Of a stretch of DNA of 59,469 nt, positions 52,491-59,469 are shown one piece after another. The DNA is taken from positions 1 through 59,469 of the forward strand of contig JAMCSN010000292.1 of assembly GCA_023381535.1 (NCBI GenBank), written 5' to 3'. The notes below the pieces were generated by a model. The model made no database searches. It saw only the letters and a program-made list of their open reading frames with translations, and was not told where the DNA came from. The translations under genes and the position numbers were made by a program. Positions within the stretch are counted from its first letter, which is position 1. Every line of letters starts with the position of its first letter. Origin of the DNA: Bacteroidota bacterium. Its GTDB lineage: Bacteria > Bacteroidota > Ignavibacteria > Ignavibacteriales > Melioribacteraceae.

Positions 52491-53646
52491 TTAAGAAGCT
52501 GGTCCCTTGCAGATCATTATTCACATTGAAAAAATGGGCAACGGTTTGAGCCACGTCTGCAAATGTTTTTCGAATGCCGAGATTTTTGCCCGGCATATTT
52601 TTTCTATAGTAAAGAAGCGGAACATACTCGCGCGTATGATCCGTGCTGATGTCAGTCGGATCGTTGCCGTGATCTGCGGTTAATATCAGCCGGTCTGTTT
52701 CGTCCAGCTGATTTGTTATTTCAGGCAAACGTTTATCGAAATGCTGTAGCGCTTCGTGAAAACCGGCGGGATCGTTTCGGTGCCCAAAATAAACGTCAAA
52801 ATCGACAAGGTTACAAAAGATGAACGCGCCCTTTACGGTTTTGGCAAGCTCAATAATTTTTTCGATTCCTTCATTATTTGATTTTGTTTTCAGCCGGTGT
52901 TTAATTCCTTGATAGTTGAACAAATCATTCACCTTACCGACTGCAAATGTTTCGATTCCGGCATCAAGACAAAAATCCAAAATTGTTGGAGACGGTGGAT
53001 CGAGCGAAAAATCTTTTCTGTTCGTTGTGCGAGTATAATTACCTTCTGTTCCGATAAACGGACGCGCGATAATTCTTCCCACTGCATCTTTCCCAACTAA
53101 AACTTTTTCTCTGGCAATCGAACAGATTTCATACAGTCTTGGTATCGGAATTATTTCTTCATGCGCGGCAATTTGAAAGACAGAATCTGCGGATGTATAA
53201 ACTATCGGGAAACCGGTTCTAACGTGTTCGGCGCCAAGTTCTTTGATTATTTCCGTTCCTGACGCCGGGTAATTTCCTAAAATATTTTTTTCACCGGTCT
53301 CGCTTAGAAACTTATCGATTAGTTCCTTCGGAAATCCTTTCGGATAAAATGGGAATTCGATTTCAACTTTTAAGCCGCCCAACTCCCAATGTCCCGTCGT
53401 AGAATCTTTTCCAGCGGACACTTCCGACAGTTTGCCAAAAGACGCAAGTGGTTTCAATTGACTCTGGATTCCAGCAATCGGTTTGATGTTGCCCAATCCA
53501 AATTTTGCGAGGTTCGGCAAGTTTAGTCCGCCTACAGAATTTGCCATATTGCCGAGCGTATCGCTCTTCCCATCGTTGTATTTATGAGCATCCGGCAGTT
53601 CGCCGATGCCGACACCGTCGAGTACAATCACAAAAAAATTATTCAT
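52483..53646 (-). CDS. deoB: phosphopentomutase
   Basis: The 387-aa alkaline-phosphatase-superfamily mutase interconverts (deoxy)ribose 1- and 5-phosphates in nucleoside salvage. Seen: metal site VLDGVGIGELPDA, phospho-Thr region AGKDSTTGHWELGG, NYPASGTEIIKELG, HRNDPAGF and the second metal site LTADHGNDPTDISTDHTREYVPLL. It starts 14 bp after the GAF-GGDEF-like gene. Its product deoxyribose 5-phosphate feeds DeoC, which releases acetaldehyde, a classic microcompartment intermediate, and vertex genes follow downstream. Confidence 0.95.
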   Translation of the reverse strand: MNNFFVIVLDGVGIGELPDAHKYNDGKSDTLGNMANSVGGLNLPNLAKFGLGNIKPIAGIQSQLKPLASFGKLSEVSAGKDSTTGHWELGGLKVEIEFPFYPKGFPKELIDKFLSETGEKNILGNYPASGTEIIKELGAEHVRTGFPIVYTSADSVFQIAAHEEIIPIPRLYEICSIAREKVLVGKDAVGRIIARPFIGTEGNYTRTTNRKDFSLDPPSPTILDFCLDAGIETFAVGKVNDLFNYQGIKHRLKTKSNNEGIEKIIELAKTVKGAFIFCNLVDFDVYFGHRNDPAGFHEALQHFDKRLPEITNQLDETDRLILTADHGNDPTDISTDHTREYVPLLYYRKNMPGKNLGIRKTFADVAQTVAHFFNVNNDLQGTSFLND

Positions 53647-53660
53647 AGGTCTTTCGAATG

Positions 53661-55544
53661 TTAACTGATACTTTTGACCGTGTTGCCACCTTTTTCCAAA
53701 GCCTTCTTAAGCGCAAGTTCAGCGTTAGTCATAATTTCTTGAACATCAGTTTTATTCGTTGTTGTAGCCACGCCCATAGAAACTGTAAACGTGGTTTGTT
53801 TGGAAACTACTGCGATAGGTTTTCGTGCAATTTTGATTCTCAATTTTTCAGCCCAGAGAAAAACATCCTTCGGGGAAGTATTGAAAAAATAAATTGCGAA
53901 AGTTTTTTCACTAATGCGCCCGAATAAGTTCAGCGGCGTCATCTCGTCTCTTATGATTTGCGCAATCGTTCTCAACACTTTAGGGAAAGGATTTCCTTCA
54001 AACAAAGATTCCTGTTCTAGAAATTCATCTATCTGAATTAAAACTACCGCACCTTGAAGCTCCAATTCTTTACTGCGTACCAAATCAACGGTAAACCGTT
54101 CGATGAACGAATCATAATTTAGCGCTTTTGTCTCGACATCAACCGAGAGCAGGCTTTTAAGAATATTTATTGTGGAATAAGAATGAAGCAAGAACGCAAA
54201 TATTTTTGTAGCGCTTCGGATGTAAGAGACTTCGCTGTTTGAGTAAACGTTTTTCTTCAGACTTTCAAAACATAACACTCCGTAGTTTTGTTCGTCATAA
54301 ACAAGCGGAATGGCAAGAAACGATCCGTCAAAACTAACATCTTCGGTTTTGGTGAAGCGCGGTATCTCGGTAACGGAAGTGTCGTCGATTTTCACCGGAG
54401 TCGCACTTAACACGGCTCTTCCTACCAACGTTCCGGTAAGATCAATTTCCAAATTCTCACCGACATACTTAAGCGAAGTCTTGTTGATAATTTTCGTCGT
54501 CTTGAATTTTTGCTCGGAAGGATAATACGTAACAAACGTAAACGCATCCCAGTCTATTAAACTGTGAATGGAGGTTTCAATAAGCTGATGAAGGTCGGTC
54601 TCCGAATCAAATTTCTTGTCGTAATTCAAAACGTTGAGAAGCGTTTTTAATCTCTGCTCGGATTGTGTTTCGGAAAACTTCTCTTCGAAAAGTGAAATTA
54701 TAACCGAGATCACGCGGACAATTCTTCCCAAACTGTAAATTTGTTCGATGCCAAAAGCGTCGTTCACTTTGGAATCAAGCGCTAAAACCCCCATGAGCGT
54801 TTTGCCGTAGAAAAGAGGAACACCGACGAAGCTTTTGATTCCTTGCGGTGCGCTGTAATAACGGATAACGTCTATCTCAGCATTGGGAGAAATATCGGTT
54901 AACAGTTCCGGTTCTTCCTTCTGAATTATCTTGCCGAGTATATCGTCTTCAAGATCAAACTTTTGCTGGGTTATCTGCTGAGAGCTGGAAATAAAACGCT
55001 CCAACGTTAACCGCTTGCGATTCTTATTATACCAAAAGAATGCCGCCGTGTGCGCTATGAAAGAATCTTTCACAACACTCAAAATTTTTTCCAGCACGAA
55101 CCCAAACTGCTCGTCTTGATTGACATCTTCCGGCAATTCTTCCAGAACGATTTTTTCAAAATTCTTTTTGAAATCCGGCGGCTTGAAAAAATCTTTTCTT
55201 CCTTGATTAATAGATGATCCGAAATTCTCGGCTGTAATTACTTCGATATTTTTCGTCGGAGAAATTATTTTAAAATCCTCACCGGAATCGGTATCAAATT
55301 TTTCTGCCGGTCTTAGCGGTTCTTTTTCATCTTCAAACAAATCCGGACGAGGCACAATTTCTTCGTCCAAAGAATTTTTCGTTATAGAATCACGCAAAAA
55401 AATTATGAACGCAACATAAATCACTAGAATAAGCGAAGCGATTATACGAAGCATCAAATCTTCGGTAATAAACGGTATGACGATAAGGATGGGAATAAAA
55501 ATGAAAATAAAAATTCGTTTTTTTATTTTGTCGATACTTCCCAT
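53661..55544 (-). CDS. membrane GAF protein with degenerate GGDEF domain
   Basis: From ATG 55544 the product is 627 aa: two N-terminal transmembrane helices (IFIFIFIPILIVIPFI and IIASLILVIYVAFIIF), an acidic linker, a GAF domain (about 155-300), a second GAF (about 315-465) and a C-terminal GGDEF-fold domain. The catalytic loop reads GRISEKTFAIYF in place of GGDEF, so cyclic-di-GMP synthesis is unlikely. The fold and late strand (TFTVSMGVATT) are kept. It lies upstream of deoB and may sense a small molecule for that run. Start choice is uncertain. Confidence 0.8.
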   Translation of the reverse strand: MGSIDKIKKRIFIFIFIPILIVIPFITEDLMLRIIASLILVIYVAFIIFLRDSITKNSLDEEIVPRPDLFEDEKEPLRPAEKFDTDSGEDFKIISPTKNIEVITAENFGSSINQGRKDFFKPPDFKKNFEKIVLEELPEDVNQDEQFGFVLEKILSVVKDSFIAHTAAFFWYNKNRKRLTLERFISSSQQITQQKFDLEDDILGKIIQKEEPELLTDISPNAEIDVIRYYSAPQGIKSFVGVPLFYGKTLMGVLALDSKVNDAFGIEQIYSLGRIVRVISVIISLFEEKFSETQSEQRLKTLLNVLNYDKKFDSETDLHQLIETSIHSLIDWDAFTFVTYYPSEQKFKTTKIINKTSLKYVGENLEIDLTGTLVGRAVLSATPVKIDDTSVTEIPRFTKTEDVSFDGSFLAIPLVYDEQNYGVLCFESLKKNVYSNSEVSYIRSATKIFAFLLHSYSTINILKSLLSVDVETKALNYDSFIERFTVDLVRSKELELQGAVVLIQIDEFLEQESLFEGNPFPKVLRTIAQIIRDEMTPLNLFGRISEKTFAIYFFNTSPKDVFLWAEKLRIKIARKPIAVVSKQTTFTVSMGVATTTNKTDVQEIMTNAELALKKALEKGGNTVKSIS

Positions 55545-55638
55545 CAGCCAACTTTTCCTTTTGAAGAGAATTAACACGAAATTGGAATTCGACCAACTTC
55601 GTATTCAATAATAAGAAAGATTTAAGAAATTTTCCTAT

Positions 55639-56214
55639 TTAGAAGAGCGATGAAAGCAGTTTTGATACTTCTTTTTGTCCGGTTCCTTTTATGGTCGAAT
55701 AGAAGAAACAGTTCTCTCCGAACAAAACTTCCGGAAATGTTTTCTTGACTTGTATTTTTGATTGGGCAAGTTCCGACTGCTTCAGTTTATCCGATTTGCT
55801 CAGCACGACTACATACGGAATATCTTGAGAACGGAGAAACTCATTCAGCGTAATATCAAGCTGCATGGGCGCATGGCGGCTATCAACCAAGTGGAAAGCC
55901 AGTTGGATTTGCTTGTTGATCGTGAAATATTTTTCAAGAAGCAGCTGCCAGGAATCCCGTTCGGATTTCGAAACCTTTGCGTATCCGAAACCGGGTAAAT
56001 CGGCGATATAAAACTTCTCCTCAACTAAATAGTAATTGATGGATCTGGTTTTACCCGGCAGCGAGGAAGTCTGAGCTATTTTTGTATTGAACAGTGAATT
56101 AATGAAGGAAGATTTTCCAACGTTCGAACGTCCGCAGAGCACAACAGTCGGCAATTCACGTTTCGGAATTTCTTTTAAATCATAAACCGGCTTAACAAAT
56201 TCAATCTTTTTCAT
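55639..56214 (-). CDS. engB: ribosome biogenesis GTPase EngB/YsxC
   Basis: The 191-aa GTPase is needed for 50S subunit assembly. G1 GRSNVGKSSFIN, G2/switch SSLPGKTRSINYY, G3 DLPGFGYAKVSK, G4 SKSDKL and G5 YSTIKGTG are intact. The ATG at 56214 fits the family length. It follows the alpha-operon terminator and begins the run toward deoB. Confidence 0.93.
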   Translation of the reverse strand: MKKIEFVKPVYDLKEIPKRELPTVVLCGRSNVGKSSFINSLFNTKIAQTSSLPGKTRSINYYLVEEKFYIADLPGFGYAKVSKSERDSWQLLLEKYFTINKQIQLAFHLVDSRHAPMQLDITLNEFLRSQDIPYVVVLSKSDKLKQSELAQSKIQVKKTFPEVLFGENCFFYSTIKGTGQKEVSKLLSSLF

Positions 56215-56218
56215 ATAA

Positions 56219-56249
56219 ACAAAAAAGAGCAACCGGAACCGATTACTCT
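56219..56249 (-). terminator. intrinsic terminator of the alpha operon
   Basis: On the minus strand AGAGTAATCGG pairs fully (with G-U) to CCGGTTGCTCT around a 2-nt apex, followed by TTTTTTG. It lies shortly after the rplQ stop. Confidence 0.85.
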
Positions 56250-56275
56250 TTCCAAACTAAATTATAAACTAAGAA

Positions 56276-56866
56276 TTAGCTCCCCTTTTTCTGCGGTGTT
56301 GTCTTAGGTGTTGCTGTTCTCGTTGTCTTCACTTTTTCTTTCTTCGGCTTAGGAGCAGTTTCCTTTTTTGTTCTTGGAGCTGCTTTCTTTGCTGCTTTTG
56401 CTTCCTTCTTTTCCTCTGCTTTTTCTACTGCTTTGCTTTCATCTGCGGTTTCAGTTGGAGTTTCGGTTTCACCTTTGGATTTTTTCGGTGATTTTGGTTT
56501 TACAATACCGCTGAAGTCAACAAGTTCGATAATTGCCAATTCCGCACCGTCGCCTTTTCTTTGGCCAAGATGAACTACTCTTGTGTATCCGCCCGGTCTA
56601 TCGCCAATCTTCGCAACGATTTCGCCAAACAATTCCTTTACAATGTTTCTATCTTTAATTTGATCAGAAACATATCTTCTTGCTTGTACAGAATCCGTTT
56701 TCGCTTTTGTTATCAATGGTTCAACAAAACCTCTTAACTCTTTTGCCTTAGCAATTGTTGTAGTAATCTTTTTATGCTTTAGTAAAGAAGAAGCCAATAC
56801 CCTTAAGGTTGCAAGTCGGTGACTTGATGTTCTCCCTAATTTTCTGCCTTTAACTCTGTGTCTCAT
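56276..56866 (-). CDS. rplQ: 50S ribosomal protein L17 with long tail
   Basis: The first about 125 residues are standard L17 (MRHRVKGRKLGRTSSHRLATLRVLASSLLKHKKITTTIAKAKELR...GGYTRVVHLGQRKGDGAELAIIELVDF). A further roughly 70 residues form a Lys/Ala/Glu/Thr-rich tail (EKAEEKKEAKAAKK..), as in other members of the Bacteroidota/Chlorobiota group. The tail probably contacts rRNA or is disordered. Last gene of the alpha operon. Confidence 0.95.
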   Translation of the reverse strand: MRHRVKGRKLGRTSSHRLATLRVLASSLLKHKKITTTIAKAKELRGFVEPLITKAKTDSVQARRYVSDQIKDRNIVKELFGEIVAKIGDRPGGYTRVVHLGQRKGDGAELAIIELVDFSGIVKPKSPKKSKGETETPTETADESKAVEKAEEKKEAKAAKKAAPRTKKETAPKPKKEKVKTTRTATPKTTPQKKGS

Positions 56867-56886
56867 TCTTCAACCTTCTGGAATAA

Positions 56887-57882
56887 CTAATTGTTTTCTG
56901 GTTTATCTTTTAAATATTTGTCAACGTCCATACCGAATTCAAGACCGTAGTTCTCAACGATCTCAATTAGCTCGGCTAAAGATTTTCTTCCGAAATTTCT
57001 GAACTTCAGCATTTCACTTTCATCACGTTTTACCAGATCGGATAACGTTTTGATGTTCGCAGCTTTCAAGCAATTATGAGAGCGAACGCTAAGTTCGAGA
57101 TCGTCAACGCTTGTCGTCAATATTTTTCTTAGTCTTTCTGATTCAGCATCTTTCTCGCTTTCAACTTTTTCTTCTTCCGGTTCAGCGTCGAAGTTGATGA
57201 ACATTTGAATATGATCTTTTAGAATCTTTGCGGAATTAGAAACAGCTTCTTCCGGTGTAATAGATCCGTCTGTTTGAACTTCCAGCGTTAGTTTTTCGAA
57301 ATCATTTCTCTCGCCGATACGAACGTTTTCTACATCATAGCGTACGTTTACAATCGGAGTGTAAATCGAATCAATAGGAATAGTTCCGATTGTCATTTCT
57401 GGAATCTTTTGTTCGGTAGAAGGAACGTAACCTTTGCCCAATCCAAAACGAAGTTCCATATTCAATTTTGCATCTGCATTCAAACGCGCTATATGAAGAT
57501 CGGGATTCAACACTTCGATATCTGGACATGCTTTTTGAATATCGGCGGCTTTAAATTCTTTAGCTCCGGTCAAAGAGATTTCACAGCCGGTTGCTTTCTT
57601 GTTAATAATTCTCATCCGAACTTTTTTAAGGCTAAGAATGATTTCAGTAACGTCTTCAACAACACCAGGTATTGTAGAAAACTCGTGAAGTACGCCTTCA
57701 ACCTTAATAGCATTAATTGCCGCACCGGTTAGAGATGAAAGCAGAACTCTTCTTAATCCATTGCCCAGTGTAACCGCAAATCCTCTTTCTAACGGTTGAA
57801 TAAAGAATCTTCCGAATCTTTCATTGCTTGACGCTTCATCAAGCGTAACACCATCTGGCATCTTTATGAATGGATAGCTCAT
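56887..57882 (-). CDS. rpoA: RNA polymerase alpha subunit
   Basis: The 331-aa protein has the dimerising N-terminal domain (FFIQPLERGFAVTLGNGLRRVLLSSLTGAAINAIKVEGVLHEFSTIPGVVEDVTEIILSLK) and a C-terminal DNA/activator-binding domain (LELSVRSHNCLKAANIKTLSDLVKRDESEMLKFRNFGRKSLAEL). An acidic linker (EPEEEKVESEKDAESER) joins them. Position between rpsD and rplQ is canonical. Confidence 0.97.
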   Translation of the reverse strand: MSYPFIKMPDGVTLDEASSNERFGRFFIQPLERGFAVTLGNGLRRVLLSSLTGAAINAIKVEGVLHEFSTIPGVVEDVTEIILSLKKVRMRIINKKATGCEISLTGAKEFKAADIQKACPDIEVLNPDLHIARLNADAKLNMELRFGLGKGYVPSTEQKIPEMTIGTIPIDSIYTPIVNVRYDVENVRIGERNDFEKLTLEVQTDGSITPEEAVSNSAKILKDHIQMFINFDAEPEEEKVESEKDAESERLRKILTTSVDDLELSVRSHNCLKAANIKTLSDLVKRDESEMLKFRNFGRKSLAELIEIVENYGLEFGMDVDKYLKDKPENN

Positions 57883-57907
57883 TTAGTATCCTCTTTATAA
57901 TTTTTAA

Positions 57908-58534
57908 TTACTTAGAATATAACTCTACAATTAATTGTTCGTTCGCATTTAACGGAATGTCTTCTCGTTCCGGTATGTTTAAGAAAGTACCGGAGAGAGT
58001 TGCTTTTTCTATGGACAACCAACTGTAAACGTTATCTTTGGTTCTTCTTAACGAATTGTGAATTGTATCCAGCTTCTTGCTCTTTTCACGAACAGAGATT
58101 ACATCGCCTGGTGAAAGAGAAAATGAAGGAATATCCACAATACGATTATTGACAGTAAAATGTCCGTGAAGAACCAGCTGACGCGCAGATTTTCTGGAAG
58201 GAGCAAAACCAAGACGGAAAATTGTATTATCTAATCTTCGTTCCAAAAGTTTTACCAGGTTACCGCCGGTAACACCTTTTTGACGGATAGCTGTCTCAAA
58301 GTAATTATGGAACTGAACTTCCTGCAATCCGTAAATTCTTCTAACTTTTTGTTTTTCCCTGAGCTGAACGCCATATTCAGAAAATTTCGCCCTTCGCGAT
58401 AAACCATGCTGACCTGGCGCATAGTTTTTCTTTTCAAGCGGACATTTTTCGGATAAGCATTTAGCTCCCTTTAAAAATAATTTCTGCTTTTCTCTTCTGC
58501 ACAATTTGCAACTTGGGCCTGTGTATCTTGCCAT
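57908..58534 (-). CDS. rpsD: 30S ribosomal protein S4
   Basis: The 208-aa 16S rRNA-binding assembly protein has the S4 RNA-binding domain ([32 protein letters not shown]). Four cysteines near the N-terminus (CKLCRREK...CLSEKC) indicate the zinc-binding C+ form. It lies 16 bp after rpsK. Confidence 0.97.
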   Translation of the reverse strand: MARYTGPSCKLCRREKQKLFLKGAKCLSEKCPLEKKNYAPGQHGLSRRAKFSEYGVQLREKQKVRRIYGLQEVQFHNYFETAIRQKGVTGGNLVKLLERRLDNTIFRLGFAPSRKSARQLVLHGHFTVNNRIVDIPSFSLSPGDVISVREKSKKLDTIHNSLRRTKDNVYSWLSIEKATLSGTFLNIPEREDIPLNANEQLIVELYSK

Positions 58535-58550
58535 CTAAAGTTTCTCCTGA

Positions 58551-58937
58551 TTAAACTCTTCTACGTTTTGGTGGTCTGCATCCGTTATGCGGAATTGGTG
58601 TTTTGTCTTTGATCGACAAAATATCCAACCCTGCTGTATTCAATGCTCTAATTGCTGCTTCTCTTCCCGCACCGGGACCTTTAACTAACACATCGACTTT
58701 TCTCAAACCTAAATCGTGAGCCTCTTTTGCAGCGGCTTCTGCAGTCACCTGAGCAGCAAACGGTGTGTTCTTTCTCGATCCTTTAAAACCATTTTTGCCG
58801 GCGGATGACCAAGAAATTGTATTTCCATAAATATCTGTGATAGCTACAATAACATTGTTGAAAGAAGCTTTAATGTGGGCAACTCCAACAGCGTCAACAT
58901 GAACTTTCTTTTTTGTCTTTTTAACAACTTTAGCCAA
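58551..58937 (-). CDS. rpsK: 30S ribosomal protein S11
   Basis: The 128-aa platform protein is recognised by [60 protein letters not shown] and the C-terminus [18 protein letters not shown]. An unusually basic N-terminal [14 protein letters not shown] precedes the core. Between rpsM and rpsD. Confidence 0.97.
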   Translation of the reverse strand: MAKVVKKTKKKVHVDAVGVAHIKASFNNVIVAITDIYGNTISWSSAGKNGFKGSRKNTPFAAQVTAEAAAKEAHDLGLRKVDVLVKGPGAGREAAIRALNTAGLDILSIKDKTPIPHNGCRPPKRRRV

Positions 58938-58962
58938 GTTTACTCCTCAATGAAATTTATAA

Positions 58963-59346
58963 TTACTTCTTAGCCGCAACTTTCTTCTTGCCTGCTACGG
59001 TTTTACGTTTTCCTTTTCGAGTTCTTGAATTGGTTCTTGTACGTTGACCTCTTGCCGGCAGACTTCTTCTGTGGCGGAGACCGCGATACGAACCGATATC
59101 CATTAATCGTTTGATGCTCTGCTGAACTTCACTTCGCAATGCACCTTCAACTTTGTATTCGGAAGTCATTACCGAACGGATTTTTGCAATCTCTTCCTCG
59201 GTTAAGTCCGAAACTTTTTTATCGGGATTAACACCAGCCTTCGAAAGAATTTCCGTAGCGGATTTCTGGCCGATTCCATAAATGTAAGTTAAACCGACGA
59301 AAGCTTTTTTTTGTTTTGGTAAGTCTATACCTGCGATACGAGCCAA
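58963..59346 (-). CDS. rpsM: 30S ribosomal protein S13
   Basis: The 127-aa head protein is recognised by [54 protein letters not shown] and a Lys-rich tail. The start codon is TTG (59346-59344), 8 nt after a perfect AGGAGG at 59355-59360. No ATG would fit the conserved N-terminus. A TTG start for a ribosomal protein is uncommon and may tune expression. Confidence 0.96.
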   Translation of the reverse strand: MARIAGIDLPKQKKAFVGLTYIYGIGQKSATEILSKAGVNPDKKVSDLTEEEIAKIRSVMTSEYKVEGALRSEVQQSIKRLMDIGSYRGLRHRRSLPARGQRTRTNSRTRKGKRKTVAGKKKVAAKK

Positions 59347-59365
59347 ATCTATAACCTCCTAAGTT

Positions 59366-59469
59366 TTAACCTTGTCTTTGTTTGTGTTTAGGATTCTTGC
59401 AGATCACCCTAACAACGCCTTTTCTTTTAATGATCTTACAGTTCTCGCAAATTTTTCTAACAGATGATC
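59366..59469 (-). CDS. rpmJ: 50S ribosomal protein L36, N-terminus cut by the window edge
   Basis: The visible 33 residues ([17 protein letters not shown]... to ...[11 protein letters not shown]) match L36, including the zinc-binding Cys-Cys-Cys-His pattern. About four N-terminal residues lie beyond the window. It precedes rpsM in the standard alpha-operon order. Confidence 0.93.
   Translation of the reverse strand, partial: SSVRKICENCKIIKRKGVVRVICKNPKHKQRQG

Overview
The window looks like a chromosomal segment of a moderately AT-rich Gram-negative bacterium of the Bacteroidota/Chlorobiota/Ignavibacteriota group, most plausibly an Ignavibacteria-type lineage. This is inferred from gene content: a short primary-type sigma factor, TonB and SurA-type envelope proteins, a Chlorobium-like pterin operon, LysW-dependent lysine synthesis, EutN/CcmL microcompartment vertex proteins, and promoter-like TTG-N20-TAnnTTT elements. 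No 16S gene is present, so the placement is an inference.

Layout: 1-2.2 kb is a decaying accessory patch with a small hypothetical gene, a frameshifted pseudogene, REP-like palindromes and an 11-unit 21-bp tandem repeat, followed by tRNA-Leu(GAG). 2.3-4.7 kb is an envelope-stress module (ECF sigma, anti-sigma, two Spy/CpxP-like periplasmic proteins) with two matching ECF-type promoters between the divergent genes. 4.7-7.7 kb holds bcp, a PTPS, folE and a sepiapterin-reductase-like SDR (a likely complete biopterin operon), then a peroxiredoxin-dodecin pair. 7.8-11.3 kb is fur-feoA-feoB-metallohydrolase. 11.4-16.1 kb has an M28 peptidase, a TonB receptor and a small membrane protein.

16.1-21.1 kb is nuoABCDEF on the minus strand, interrupted between nuoD and nuoE by a four-helix-bundle (IVS/S23-like) gene flanked by inverted short-period repeats. 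21.2-27.2 kb is the LysW amino-group-carrier operon (lysW, homocitrate synthase, lysX, lysY, class II glutamine amidotransferase, lysZ, lysJ), which carries a gene-less, MITE-like version of the same repeat. 27.3-33.8 kb has an M23 lipoprotein, MoxR and three consecutive SurA/PpiD-like foldases. 33.9-43.4 kb has an orphan beta-class DNA methyltransferase, metG and a two-component cluster (two PAS-rich kinases, one receiver, one small upstream ORF).

43.7-49.7 kb has an acyl-CoA/AMP ligase, a probably frameshifted 7TM gene, a nitrilase-superfamily hydrolase, fumC and a REP-associated tyrosine transposase with a REP pair inside its own coding sequence. 49.8-56.2 kb is a compact run: engB, GAF-GGDEF-like, deoB, a 60-aa ORF, a PIN protein, two BMC vertex proteins, a group 1/2 sigma factor and an NlpC/P60 lipoprotein. 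56.3-59.5 kb is the alpha operon (rpmJ-rpsM-rpsK-rpsD-rpoA-rplQ).

The observations most worth following are the deoB/PIN/BMC-vertex/sigma run, the mobile-looking four-helix-bundle cassette with its solo repeat, the transposase carrying its REP pair, the self-contained ECF circuit, the biopterin operon, and the LysW operon with an embedded amidotransferase.
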